Part shown: in pieces, positions 1-8,378 of the stretch
Layout: each line of letters begins with the position of its first letter
Numbering within the stretch: position 1 is the stretch's first letter
Origin: Pseudomonas arcuscaelestis
GTDB taxonomy: Bacteria > Pseudomonadota > Gammaproteobacteria > Pseudomonadales > Pseudomonadaceae
Length of the DNA: 64,000 nt
Reading direction: 5' to 3'
Assembly: GCF_016881005.1 (NCBI RefSeq)
Contig: NZ_JACOPV010000008.1
Coordinates: 186,001 to 250,000, forward strand
Position numbers and translations under genes: made by a program
The notes under the pieces: model-generated
Seen by the model: only the letters and a program-made list of their open reading frames with translations
What the model was told of the DNA's origin: nothing
Database searches by the model: none

Positions 1-347
1 TGGGGTTGAGACTGTTGAGGACGCTGAGGACGCTGAGGGCGACGCGGCTGTTGGCCGCCTTCCTGGCGACCGCCGCGGCGGGATTGAATATCGACGTCTT
101 TCTCGAGCTGCAGGAGGCCGTCTTCAAATTGGGCTACCAGGCGCTGGAAGCCTTCGGAGGCGGCGCGATAACGCTTGCGGCTTTCTTGGTTAAGTTGGCC
201 GGCGAGAGCCAGCAGGCGGCTATCAAGCCGTGAGACACGGATTGACAGCCCATACATCGCAGCAGTGCGCTCGCCATCGATCCGGAGAGTTTTCTCGGGG
301 ACCAAGTGGGCATTGCTTACTTGAGGTTCAGTGTTTTCGGTAGTCAT
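1..347 (-). CDS. Hypothetical protein, C-terminus beyond left edge (partial)
   Basis: An open frame starts at ATG 347 with AAGGAA about 6 nt upstream and stays open to the left edge for 115 codons. The N-terminus is MTTENTEPQVSN. The middle is rich in Arg, Leu and Gln and predicted helical. The visible end is a basic, low-complexity Gln/Pro/Arg tail (QQPRRPQRPQRPQQ) encoded by short imperfect DNA repeats. It starts 9 nt after the stop of the small membrane-protein gene upstream, so it is probably the fourth gene of the minus-strand primase operon. The basic tail could bind nucleic acid. I do not recognise the family, and no function is claimed. Confidence 0.6.
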   Translation of the reverse strand, partial: MTTENTEPQVSNAHLVPEKTLRIDGERTAAMYGLSIRVSRLDSRLLALAGQLNQESRKRYRAASEGFQRLVAQFEDGLLQLEKDVDIQSRRGGRQEGGQQPRRPQRPQRPQQSQP

Positions 348-356
348 GGGTGTTCC

Positions 357-668
357 TTACTGGTGAGTGCCAATTGATCTCAGCCAATCCCAACCAGCAG
401 CATGTTGGGTGCATGAGCGGAAAAAGTTGCTGACGTCATTTGAATGACTCAGGTAGCTGGCGCTGTCGTCTGGGACGAACAAGCCCCAAGCATCAATCCA
501 GGCGAGCTGGAAGACCTTGTGCGGGAAATAACAAACCTCGATGTAGCGGTACTCAGGCGCTCGCAGGTACACCTTCGCAAGAAAGAGCACGAGAAAGACG
601 AAGAGCACGATTTTGAGGGACTTCACGATTGGGCCGGATGGCGACCCTTGCGAGCTCGACTCAGCCAT
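357..668 (-). CDS. Small hypothetical membrane protein
   Basis: The protein has 103 residues. After a polar N-terminus (MAESSSQGSPSGP) there is one hydrophobic helix at about residues 18-34 (IVLFVFLVLFLAKVYL), then a mixed domain of about 65 residues containing two Cys. The ATG at 668 overlaps the 3' end of the primase gene by 8 nt, which implies translational coupling. The helix suggests an inner-membrane protein with its C-terminal part in one compartment. No family is recognised. A plus-strand frame across the same DNA (444-686) is treated as a shadow. Confidence 0.6.
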   Translation of the reverse strand: MAESSSQGSPSGPIVKSLKIVLFVFLVLFLAKVYLRAPEYRYIEVCYFPHKVFQLAWIDAWGLFVPDDSASYLSHSNDVSNFFRSCTQHAAGWDWLRSIGTHQ

Positions 669-2049
669 GAGTGGCGTCCTTGGTAAGGGTGATTAGATAT
701 CCTGTTCGGCGTTGAACCACACCAGCGGCCTCCTCAAACGAGAGCCCCCCCAATACGAGGTTGCTTAAAATCCGAACCGCTTCTGACTCTTCGTCCACGG
801 CAATCCCCAGGCTGGCGGTCCAGTCCAGCCATTTGCGTCGGGATGTAGGACCTAGCCCCTTGGCGATTGTCTTGATCTTCGCGACTCGTCGAAGATCTGG
901 GACTGATTGATTGAGGAGGGACGCGCAGTAACGAGCCATGTACTCGCCTGCATTCATGCGGTTTTGAACCAGTTTCAGCAGATCGTCACCCCGGCCGACG
1001 GTACGCATTTTGTCTGCGTCATCCATACCTCGCCCGAGAGCGATGATGCTGAGGGTGATACCTACTGCTTCGGCTTCGCGTATAGAAGAAAGGGCACCTT
1101 CGTAACCAGCATGATCACCATCGACCATGTGAGCTGCCTCGGTAACCCCCTGGCTGAAAAGGAACGCGGCTTGTGCGCTATTGATCGAAGCTTGGCCAAT
1201 GGCGCACCCCCAGAGCTTCATGAGTTGCAAAGCCCACGCGTCAAGTGTCCCCTCGACGGCGACCAGGATTGAATTCTGGCGCTTCCTGAAAAGGTAGGGG
1301 ATGTCCTTGGACGAATTTGGCGAAAACCTGTATTTGGGGTTGACCCTTGGTACTCCGGGGCCGGATGGGATCCGTCCCCAGATTCGGGCGTCCCCGTCAG
1401 GGTGCGGCCAATAGCCTATGACGCGACCTTCCATTCCTGACCAAATGGATTCCGGAGTAGCGTCATCGAAACTAACGATACCTTTATCGCGAGCCTGCTC
1501 CTTGCTTATCCCCAACGAGTGCAGAAGGGATAGCACCTCATCGTTGGTTGTGAACACGCCGAGACGTAGCGAAGCCATGTCCTCGTCGGTGTATCCGCGA
1601 GCTTGCTGAAAGGTGTCCAGGATGTGCTTGTTACGCGCGGCCAGCTGCTGAGTCACGTGCATGATTGCTTGGCCCGTCGTGAGGGGAGGGCGACCACCAC
1701 TGTTCTGGCGCGACTGCTGCTTGGAATCAGGATCACGGTTGTCAGGAGGCTCGACGCCGGCGGCCTCACACAGCACCTTCACAACCTCACCATTTGCCAT
1801 GCCGTTTTTAGCCAGGGCATCCCAAAGGGAGGTGAATGGACTGGGGCAGTTTTCCTTTCTGTTGCATTGGATGCCTGAGCGATTTGGATAGTAGAAAGCT
1901 CGGTCCTTGCCGCATACAGGGCAGTCCAGAACGTACGACCCGTTCGCAGATAGGCTTTTGGGATGCAGGTGGTTTAGTAGGCCGCGGTCGACAGCGTCAA
2001 GTCGCGGGTACACCTTATCCTTGATGAAGTCTGTTATCGATTCACTCAT
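661..2049 (-). CDS. DnaG/TOPRIM-type plasmid primase
   Basis: This 462-aa protein most likely makes RNA primers on single-stranded plasmid DNA, for replication or for the incoming strand during conjugation. An N-terminal zinc-binding module is visible at about residues 42-67: CPVC, then Cys in GIQCNRKENC. It is followed by a basic linker. A TOPRIM core follows, with the acidic EGTLDAW motif and the VDGDHAGYEGA (DxD) motif at about residues 265-320. The C-terminus is helical and of unknown role. The start ATG overlaps the upstream stop as ATGA, so it is co-translated with the HTH protein before it. The zinc finger plus TOPRIM order matches DnaG-like primases. A TOPRIM-containing helicase-loader hybrid is less likely because no Walker A is present. 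Confidence 0.8.
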   Translation of the reverse strand: MSESITDFIKDKVYPRLDAVDRGLLNHLHPKSLSANGSYVLDCPVCGKDRAFYYPNRSGIQCNRKENCPSPFTSLWDALAKNGMANGEVVKVLCEAAGVEPPDNRDPDSKQQSRQNSGGRPPLTTGQAIMHVTQQLAARNKHILDTFQQARGYTDEDMASLRLGVFTTNDEVLSLLHSLGISKEQARDKGIVSFDDATPESIWSGMEGRVIGYWPHPDGDARIWGRIPSGPGVPRVNPKYRFSPNSSKDIPYLFRKRQNSILVAVEGTLDAWALQLMKLWGCAIGQASINSAQAAFLFSQGVTEAAHMVDGDHAGYEGALSSIREAEAVGITLSIIALGRGMDDADKMRTVGRGDDLLKLVQNRMNAGEYMARYCASLLNQSVPDLRRVAKIKTIAKGLGPTSRRKWLDWTASLGIAVDEESEAVRILSNLVLGGLSFEEAAGVVQRRTGYLITLTKDATHG

Positions 2050-2777
2050 TCGCCTACGACCGCCATCTCTTTTCCACGCAATGCCGCGACGATTTCAGGG
2101 CTGATGCCCTGGTCGATCGCAATATCGCCCAGCTTTCGATTGAGCTGGCGACGAACCTTCCAGACCTGTTTTTCACCAAGCCCAAGCATTGAGCACATGT
2201 CTACAGAACAGTGCTGCTCGAGAACGGCCAGGCGAAGAATCTGATGTTCGCGGTGGGTGAGAAAGCGGCGAAGTCTTTCAACGTGGATGTGACGTTTCTG
2301 CAATCCCTCGTCACTCAGGACGATGCCGTCCGAGAGGAATTGCGGAAGCGCCGACAAGCTGTCGGTGTAGTTGGAGGCGGCGTTTAGGTAGTCCGGCTCG
2401 AGGCCATGGGCACGAGGCGCATAATCGAGGGCATCTTCATCCACGAGTTGATACGCGCCGGCCCCAGGAACCTCTTCGATAACCTGGGCACATCCGTATT
2501 TGCGAATGTAGGAGAGCGCATAGCCAATCAGGCAGCGACCGCGACCCTCAGGGGCTCCGCCTGCGTAATTTCTGATGGCATTCTTGGTGGCATCAAAGAG
2601 GCCTAGGTAGACGATATGCAGAAGCTCTACGTCGCTGAGACGTACGGAGAGCTTCGTGCGGATCTCTGCTACCCACTGCTGTTGAGATTCGTCATGCGTG
2701 ACGAACTCCCACGGGTCAAGATTCAAGAACTGCTCGTGGGAAAGCCCAGCGAGCCAACTGTTCCTAACGAGGCGCAT
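2046..2777 (-). CDS. Sigma-region-4-like HTH DNA-binding protein
   Basis: The protein has 243 residues. The first 150 or so are helical and unrecognised. At about residues 175-220 there is a helix-turn-helix resembling sigma-70 region 4 or LuxR: LTHREHQILRLAVLEQHCSV, then DMCSMLGLGEKQVWKVRRQL. This could be a regulator or a divergent plasmid-encoded sigma-like factor. No region 2 is evident, so a true sigma factor is unlikely. It heads the minus-strand operon and overlaps the primase start by 4 nt. The long intergenic region upstream contains a 12-bp palindrome that could be its operator; this is inference from position only. Confidence 0.6.
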   Translation of the reverse strand: MRLVRNSWLAGLSHEQFLNLDPWEFVTHDESQQQWVAEIRTKLSVRLSDVELLHIVYLGLFDATKNAIRNYAGGAPEGRGRCLIGYALSYIRKYGCAQVIEEVPGAGAYQLVDEDALDYAPRAHGLEPDYLNAASNYTDSLSALPQFLSDGIVLSDEGLQKRHIHVERLRRFLTHREHQILRLAVLEQHCSVDMCSMLGLGEKQVWKVRRQLNRKLGDIAIDQGISPEIVAALRGKEMAVVGE

Positions 2778-3242
2778 GCCTCCCTCCTCCGATCAAGCGA
2801 TCGGCTCCTAAGCGCAAAGCCAGTCCCCTGGCATTTGCTTTGTTCGACAGCCACGACAGCCGTCGACCCCCTTCTACATACGGTGAGCAGTGCTCTACCG
2901 CTTGGCTCCCCGGACACCCCGTAGGTGTGTACCGAAGTAATTGAGCGCGATTCTATGGGGCGCGGATGGGACAGGCAACTCTAAAAAGGGTCTGATTTTC
3001 CACGCAAAAGCGTTCAGCTGAACCTAAAATGCGACATCAGGTACGCAACTGTGGGCAATGCCGTTCACTCCGAAAAACGCTGCAGCCCCTCTCGCGTAAG
3101 GTAATTGACGCTTGGATATCGACGCTAATGGCACACCAATGGCCATCGCATCAGGGTTGATGGCAATGTACTACCGCCCGTCGAGGTATTAGAAAATTTT
3201 CTCCGGCCCGTTATGTTGTGGTCTGCACGGTTAGGAGAAGTC
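2778..3242. other. Divergent intergenic region with 12-bp palindrome
   Basis: This stretch of about 465 bp lies between the divergent primase operon (minus) and a small plus-strand gene. It contains a perfect palindrome, GTTCAGCTGAAC, at 3012-3023, which is operator-like. I see no open frame with a convincing start. It should hold the promoters of both units, but no unambiguous -35/-10 pair could be assigned by eye. Confidence 0.45.
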
Positions 3243-3575
3243 ATGAACATCGCGTATCAGCAGGCAATCACATTGGCCCGGTCAGCAGAGCAGAGCATTC
3301 GTAATCGAATGCGCGGCTGGGCCGTAATCGAAGTAGCGTCTGCGACGACGCTCATCTCTCTTGCCTATATAGATGAGGGGGTCGTCGATGCGCGTGTGAT
3401 TTGGCAGGGTTTAGACACCCAGGGTGCGATGCAGCTAGTGGCCGATCACATGAACGAGAATGCGGGGGCAGGGCGCGAACTAGTATCCGCCCTGGTGAAT
3501 GCCTACCATCTAGGCGCGCCAAAGTCTGGCCTGCTAGTAAGCATGGCCCTGCCAGTGTCTGGCGCATTCCACTAG
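3243..3575 (+). CDS. Small hypothetical protein
   Basis: The protein has 110 residues (MNIAYQQAITLARS...). I chose the ATG at 3243 over an upstream alternative at 3213 because AGGAGA lies 5-7 nt before it. The sequence is amphipathic and helical, with an Ala-rich centre (VIEVASATTLISLAYIDEG). It has no signal peptide, no membrane helix and no motif I recognise. It stands alone, with long gene-free stretches on both sides. Its transcription is probably driven from the 2778-3242 region. Function unknown. Confidence 0.6.
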   Translation: MNIAYQQAITLARSAEQSIRNRMRGWAVIEVASATTLISLAYIDEGVVDARVIWQGLDTQGAMQLVADHMNENAGAGRELVSALVNAYHLGAPKSGLLVSMALPVSGAFH

Positions 3576-4695
3576 CTGCTTGAGGTGGCCTGGCCAGGAG
3601 AGCGTATCTGGCGACTGAGCGCTAAACCGTGTTGCCCAGCAACGCGAATGTCCGGCCGCGACAGTAAGGGCAAGGTCTGGTTGAGCATGCCAATCATGAG
3701 TAAAAGCGTTGCCTTCCCCTCAGCCGGGCCGGATGCATTGGTTGCTCTTTAGTTACCTGCATCTATAGCCCATGCCTGGCGCCATCAACCCATCCCGCAT
3801 GGACTACACGGTTGAAAGTGGCCGTGTCTTTTGACCATTGTTTTGTGTGACCTCACTATCAGCATCAAGAGCCGCATCGGGGCGGCAGAGTCCTCGAGCG
3901 ATGGCCAGAGCGGAAGGCAGAGTTCAATCTCTGGCCATGGCCCGCATCCATTTTGATCGCGCTGCGATGGCAGGCATTTGTGGGTGCCAAGCGTCGAGCC
4001 TTCTCCGAGTGGGTTGTAATACGACGAGTGACGCGTTATCGAGAGGCATTACCAGGGTTCTACTGAAGGCCTGAATACTGATGCGTGATGCCCGCTAGGC
4101 ACGGATGGATAGATCCCCGTTTGCGGCAATGGAAGCTGAGCATGCCGTAGGCAGCAGGCCAAAGGCCTGCCCTGGTCCAGAAGCAGGGATAGGTTTGTGG
4201 GCTGGCCCACACAACAACCTTAATCCCGGATCAACCTAAAGGGCACGTCCGCGGCAACCTGTGATTACCCTTCCCTTTGCAGCAGAGCTGCGGGGTTGGT
4301 GCGTGCTCATCTTTGGCAGCTCATCCGTTTCGAACCCCGTTCACGGAGAACAGTGAGCGCTGAAGAAGAGGGCGAAGTGGGCCAGCTAATCCAGGGCTCC
4401 ATGCATCAGGAGCCAGCTGGACCGAGAGTACTGCGATTGGTGAGACTGCCGTAGCGTCATGCCGGATGGCTGCTATGCGGTTGCGTCATGTGCCACCTGA
4501 TGGACTGACCCTCGTCCATGCTGAGCCGCTAACGAGTGGGCCTCAGCTATCTGTGGTGATCTGTGCATAGCCCTATCCCTAAACGATGACCCTCACTGTT
4601 TTGCATGAGGTGATGTGTGCGGCAGTCGCGTGGGCGTTCGTGGTGCGGGTAGGGTGCATCGGCGTGGCTGCCCATTCCACAGTCGACCTCAGATC
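3576..4695. other. Long non-coding stretch with hairpins
   Basis: About 1.1 kb has no open frame that looks coding; the 78-aa frame at 3838-4074 lacks a ribosome site and looks random. Two compact hairpins lie 26 nt apart: GCAGGCC-AAA-GGCCTGC at 4154-4170 and TGTGGGC-TG-GCCCACA at 4196-4211. Neither is followed by a T-run, so they are not simple terminators. A cis-acting region such as oriT or a single-strand initiation site is possible but is only inferred from position in the plasmid backbone. Confidence 0.4.
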
Positions 4696-5178
4696 TCATA
4701 CGGGGTAGAGGATCACCGGCACGCCTTCTCTTCTGCATGCATCCGCAACTAGCAGATGTTCACTGTTTCCCGATCCGCCGGCAGGGAGAGCTAGGGCATG
4801 TGGAGAGGTGGTGGCGATGAAGATCAGGAGTTCAGCAAGGCACTCTGTTCGGTTTGAGGCCGACAAGGGTATGCAGACCGCGGTCTGGCCTAACACGCGG
4901 TGGCCAGAGCGAAGCGGCAGCTGCAACCCCTCTAAGTGTGGACTCCCAACGTACCAAACCGTTGCCGAGGTCAGTGCGCCAAGACGGTATGAATCTACGG
5001 TCGATCGAAGCCAGAAATTTCTTCCGCCACCAGTTTGCCCATCAGGGGCAAGTGTTCCTGATGAAGCCATGCGTTTAAGGGTATTCCTGTGAATACCCAG
5101 GATGGTGCTCACCACTGTGCTGTTTAGCCGGTCAGATGGAAGGTTTGAAGACCGATTTTCACGTTTGTGTTTTGACAT
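4696..5178 (-). CDS. Helix-turn-helix protein, excisionase/MerR-like N-terminus
   Basis: The protein has 160 residues. Residues about 17-60 (LNSTVVSTILGIHRNTLKRM, then GGGRNFWLRSTVDSYRLG) look like a winged HTH of the MerR/excisionase type, with a first helix, a recognition helix and a wing leading to a conserved Tyr-Arg-Leu. The C-terminal half (about 85-160) has an alternating beta/alpha pattern (TECLAELLIFIATTSPHALALPAGGSGN, shown here only to mark the region's composition) that recalls a small Rossmann-like fold, but I cannot name it. It is divergent from the partition unit, and the 500-bp region between may contain its own operator. Likely a regulator; whether it controls partition genes is unknown. 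Confidence 0.55.
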   Translation of the reverse strand: MSKHKRENRSSNLPSDRLNSTVVSTILGIHRNTLKRMASSGTLAPDGQTGGGRNFWLRSTVDSYRLGALTSATVWYVGSPHLEGLQLPLRSGHRVLGQTAVCIPLSASNRTECLAELLIFIATTSPHALALPAGGSGNSEHLLVADACRREGVPVILYPV

Positions 5179-5254
5179 GACGTTATCTGTACTGACCCAT
5201 TCTAGGGTTGAGATCGGAAAAGGCTAAGCAATGCGCAAAACAGATCACATCCGT

Positions 5255-5345
5255 ATTATTACATTAGACGGGGATTAACGTGTTTTCTCGCCTACTCTAT
5301 GGGCGGCATTCGCAGGCAGGCCGCCACCTAAACAATTGTAATAAT
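5255..5345. promoter_or_regulatory. 9-bp inverted repeat, possible operator
   Basis: ATTATTACA at 5255-5263 is exactly inverted as TGTAATAAT at 5337-5345, between the HTH gene and the partition genes. The AT-rich half-sites stand out from their surroundings. The 73-bp gap is long for a simple dimer site, so this could be two operators, or chance. Confidence 0.3.
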
Positions 5346-5365
5346 GCAACATATCGCTACCAAAA

Positions 5366-5626
5366 GGTGCAGAAACCGGCGATTAACGAACAACTGATTT
5401 CATGAGGTGCTTTTGGGATGCGTTTGCAGGAAATGCTGGGATAATGGACGGTGTTCCAATGGCACGCTGTCGTCATTTATGGGGTTGATTCGGGGTGCCA
5501 GCATTGAGAGCGCTCTGTCACTTGCGGGGGCGCGCCGGTGTGATTGATGGGTGCACAAGGGCATTCTCAGGTGCAAGGCAGGCTATTTGCGGGCGTGTAG
5601 CGGTGCTGATCGGGAAGCAGTGGTGT
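5366..5626 (+). repeat. Cluster of GGTGC/GGTGT repeats, candidate parC centromere
   Basis: Nine GGTGY pentamers lie on the plus strand at 5366, 5406, 5450, 5494, 5537, 5550, 5570, 5602 and 5622; I find no copy on the other strand. About 0.5 would be expected by chance in 260 bp. The first five are 40-44 bp apart, roughly four helical turns. The cluster sits directly upstream of a ParM-containing operon, the place where StbA/ParM systems usually keep the direct repeats bound by their adaptor. Centromere function is inferred. Confidence 0.45.
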
Positions 5627-5683
5627 TCTCGAAAGCACTAGATAGGTCAGAAACAGCGAAAAAAGGCTTTATAGGGTCGAAAA

Positions 5684-6700
5684 GTGCGTAGAAACATTCG
5701 TGATACAGACCTCGCTGGACCATTCCTTGAGCGCCTGGCTGAAGTCACGGCACGCCGCGAGCAAACCTTGCTTGGCCTTCTCGATGAGATGGCGTTTGTT
5801 CAAGATTCGCTGAAGGGCCTAGCGGATAAAGTTTTGGGCTACGAGGGAGGTTGGACTCAAAGACGGTCCCCAACTGGATGGTCTCTGATGTGGACATGGA
5901 GAGCCGGCATGAAGAAAGGCCAAGTCTCATGTATCGAGGTCTACCTTTCGAAAGGCAGCAAAGGGGCAGGAAACTTTCAGCGGGTCTCATTGCGCAAACA
6001 TGAGGATCGACTGAACCATATGGCCGAACTCATAGGACGCAAGGCAGCCAAATCCTTCTCGAAGGATCTGGAGTCATTCCTACAAGCTGCGAGGCGCGCT
6101 GTTCGGTGGGTGAATGCATTTCCCGGAGATGACCTGGGAGTGCTGATACCTAAATCTAAGGCTACAGGGCTTGAGAAATGGATCAGAGCGATTTCAGATG
6201 CGTGTGAGCAACGTAGCGTGCTTGCCGCAGGGGAGGTGGAGCGATTTCTCCGTATCGATGAAGAGTTGGATCATCTCGTTTTTGAGTTCAATGAGGCGCG
6301 ACAACCGGTAAGATTCCGTTCGATTATCTGCCGGCGAGAGTGCCCGCTGCTTGATCCACTATCACCTGCTGAGCCGCGCTACAGAGTGGTGGAGTATTTC
6401 GATAGGAGAACTGGTAGAAGGAGTAGCCGAGACGTTTGTGGCTACAAGCAGCGTTTGAAAATGCAGAAGCTCCGAGACCGCTTGAAGCTTGATTTAGGTC
6501 GGGATCCGAGCCCGGATGAGGTTGCTGCTAGCCAGTCGTCTCGTCCATCCCGCAAGCCTTCGCCGTGGCTGACAGAAGAGATAATTGCTCACTGCCACCT
6601 GGGCAAGCATTCGGGAAGTATCAACAACCACCAAAATAGAATGGCAGCGATTCTGGAAGAATGGGGCTCAGCACGAGCCCTTGTCCGAGCGCTGCTCTAA
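5684..6700 (+). CDS. Hypothetical protein, first gene of partition unit
   Basis: The protein has 338 residues and uses GTG at 5684, with AGGG about 9 nt upstream. It is basic, with clusters of Lys/Arg (for example RDRLKLDLGRDPSPDEVAA). There is an internal Cys pair (ICRRECPLL) and no signal peptide or membrane helix. The C-terminal third carries several short helical segments. I do not recognise the family. Only 15 nt separate it from the actin-like gene, so the two are almost certainly co-transcribed. It could be a DNA-binding component of the segregation system that uses the GGTGY repeats just upstream, or an unrelated rider. Confidence 0.65.
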   Translation: MRRNIRDTDLAGPFLERLAEVTARREQTLLGLLDEMAFVQDSLKGLADKVLGYEGGWTQRRSPTGWSLMWTWRAGMKKGQVSCIEVYLSKGSKGAGNFQRVSLRKHEDRLNHMAELIGRKAAKSFSKDLESFLQAARRAVRWVNAFPGDDLGVLIPKSKATGLEKWIRAISDACEQRSVLAAGEVERFLRIDEELDHLVFEFNEARQPVRFRSIICRRECPLLDPLSPAEPRYRVVEYFDRRTGRRSSRDVCGYKQRLKMQKLRDRLKLDLGRDPSPDEVAASQSSRPSRKPSPWLTEEIIAHCHLGKHSGSINNHQNRMAAILEEWGSARALVRALL

Positions 6701-6715
6701 GTAGAAGGATGATGT

Positions 6716-7786
6716 ATGTCACAGAGCATTGATCAGTTGATCGCTGTTGACCTGGGTAACGGTACAACCAGCTACATTGCAGGCGCCGGCGATATCAAAG
6801 GCTCCTTTGCGTCGCTAGTCGCACCTGCTCAATCAAGTCAGGGTTTGGGGGGCGGGTTTGCACGTGAGTCCTTCAAGACCAAATTCGGTTCCTTCTACAT
6901 CGGCGATGACTGCCGGGAGGATGGCGCTACACCGCGCAGTACTGACTCCAGTTACTACAGCTCAGATACCATCAAGGTCCTGTTCCTAAAGGTGCTGAAG
7001 GAAGTCGGCCAGAAACATCCAATCATCGTTACTGGATTGCCGACGGAATTCTTCAAGAGTCGCCGAGCCGACTTTGCCGCGGACCTGAAACGGTGGGCCA
7101 TAGAGGAGGGCTACCAGCCGGCCAATGTGGTCGTGCTCCCTCAGTACGTTGGCCCATGGTTCGATCCCGAGCTGTTGGACCCTGAAGGGAAGCGCATTGA
7201 TCCGAAAGTCGTTATGGAAGGAAAGCTGGGGATCATCGATATTGGCCAGGGCACAATCGATGCCGGCCAGTTTGTGGACGGGAAGGTCAGTTCAGATGAC
7301 AAACTGCGCTACGGCGAGTCCAGCGGTGTCTCTGACATCCATAAAAAGCTGTTCACGCAACTGAAACAGGTTGACGCTCTGAACTCCATGTTGCCAGCCA
7401 AAGCCCGACTGCCCAAGGACTTCGCACTCGATAATCAAACCACCGAATACACGATGGATACATGGCTGCGAAAGGGCTATATCCCCTGGCGCGGCTCGCG
7501 TATCGACATCGAACCGATCAGCCTGCCAGCTCGCCAGGAGTTCGCTGAAGATGTCTTGGTTCGTTGCATCAAAGCGGTTTGGGGGACGACTGATTTCCTG
7601 GCGGGAATGGTAGCAGCCGGCGGGGGGGCAGTCGTGCTGGGCGCGAAATTGCTGGGGACCTACATCAACACTCGGATCTACATGGCCAAAGATCCTGAGA
7701 ACTCGATCGTCCGAGGCTATCACCGTTTCTATGTGACCCAGAACTTCAAAGACCATGCGCGCGTGAAGGTAGCACAGCGTGACTAA
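6716..7786 (+). CDS. parM: ParM/StbA-like actin-family plasmid segregation ATPase
   Basis: The protein has 356 residues. The phosphate-1 motif is clear at residues 9-20 (AVDLGNGTTSY), and the phosphate-2 motif is IIDIGQGTIDAGQF at about residue 178. An adenosine-like glycine-rich segment follows at about 300 (GMVAAGGGAVVLGAKLL). This is the signature order of ParM/Alp7A/StbA actin-like proteins, which polymerise with ATP and push plasmid copies apart. The family is usually 310-380 aa. Its stop codon overlaps the start of the downstream gene by 8 nt, as expected for a ParM-adaptor pair. The gene lies behind a repeat cluster that could be the centromere. Confidence 0.85.
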   Translation: MSQSIDQLIAVDLGNGTTSYIAGAGDIKGSFASLVAPAQSSQGLGGGFARESFKTKFGSFYIGDDCREDGATPRSTDSSYYSSDTIKVLFLKVLKEVGQKHPIIVTGLPTEFFKSRRADFAADLKRWAIEEGYQPANVVVLPQYVGPWFDPELLDPEGKRIDPKVVMEGKLGIIDIGQGTIDAGQFVDGKVSSDDKLRYGESSGVSDIHKKLFTQLKQVDALNSMLPAKARLPKDFALDNQTTEYTMDTWLRKGYIPWRGSRIDIEPISLPARQEFAEDVLVRCIKAVWGTTDFLAGMVAAGGGAVVLGAKLLGTYINTRIYMAKDPENSIVRGYHRFYVTQNFKDHARVKVAQRD

Positions 7787-8378
7787 GCCAGAGAGCCTTG
7801 TGATCAGGGAGAGACTCTACCCAGATATGCACGAGTCACTTGTCGAGGTGCTGGGAAAATATCCGCGGCAGGCAGGCAACCAAGTGGTGCTGGCCATGTC
7901 GGAAGCTTGTCTTAGCCTTTGGCCAATCACTGAGGCCGATTACAACGTCTCAGATGGCGCTGAATTTCAGAAGGTGAAATTCACATTGACCAAGGCGAGG
8001 TACCCAAAGCTGTTTGCCCTGTATCGCGCACTGCCCCGCGGGGTGAAAGGCCAGGCGATTATCAATCTACTGAACCGTCATCAGATGATGAGGCAGGCCG
8101 ATCCAGGCAAGGTGAGCGATGCGCTGAATCAAGCTTTGTTAGGCGAGGGAACTAGCGCCGCGCGGGGCGCTGAGCATAAAGCCGAAGCCCACCCTGAGGT
8201 AGTGAGTGGGCGGAGTGCTGCAGAGGATGATGTTCCACCTGTTGGCTCAAATGTAACCAAACCTTTGACCAGTGCTGCTGCAGAGGCCCCAGAGATGCAT
8301 CCGGCGGTGAGGAGTGAAGATCTGGAGGAAGAGATGTTTGACCCTCTAGCTGATCTGCCTCCCATGGAGTTCAGTTAA
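7779..8378 (+). CDS. Putative ParM partner (ParR-like adaptor)
   Basis: The protein has 199 residues. It starts at GTG 7779, inside the 3' end of the actin-like gene. The N-terminal 110 residues are basic and helical (for example KFTLTKARYPKLFALYRALP and VKGQAIINLLNRHQ). The remainder is acidic and low complexity, ending in LADLPPMEFS. A basic DNA-binding half followed by an acidic flexible tail fits a ParR/StbB-type adaptor that links centromere DNA to the filament. I cannot place a ribbon-helix-helix with certainty, so the role comes mainly from coupling to parM. Confidence 0.55.
   Translation: MTKPESLVIRERLYPDMHESLVEVLGKYPRQAGNQVVLAMSEACLSLWPITEADYNVSDGAEFQKVKFTLTKARYPKLFALYRALPRGVKGQAIINLLNRHQMMRQADPGKVSDALNQALLGEGTSAARGAEHKAEAHPEVVSGRSAAEDDVPPVGSNVTKPLTSAAAEAPEMHPAVRSEDLEEEMFDPLADLPPMEFS

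Noticed and set aside
3838..4074. 78-aa plus-strand frame in the long intergenic region
   Set aside because: No ribosome site, biased composition, no support as a gene.
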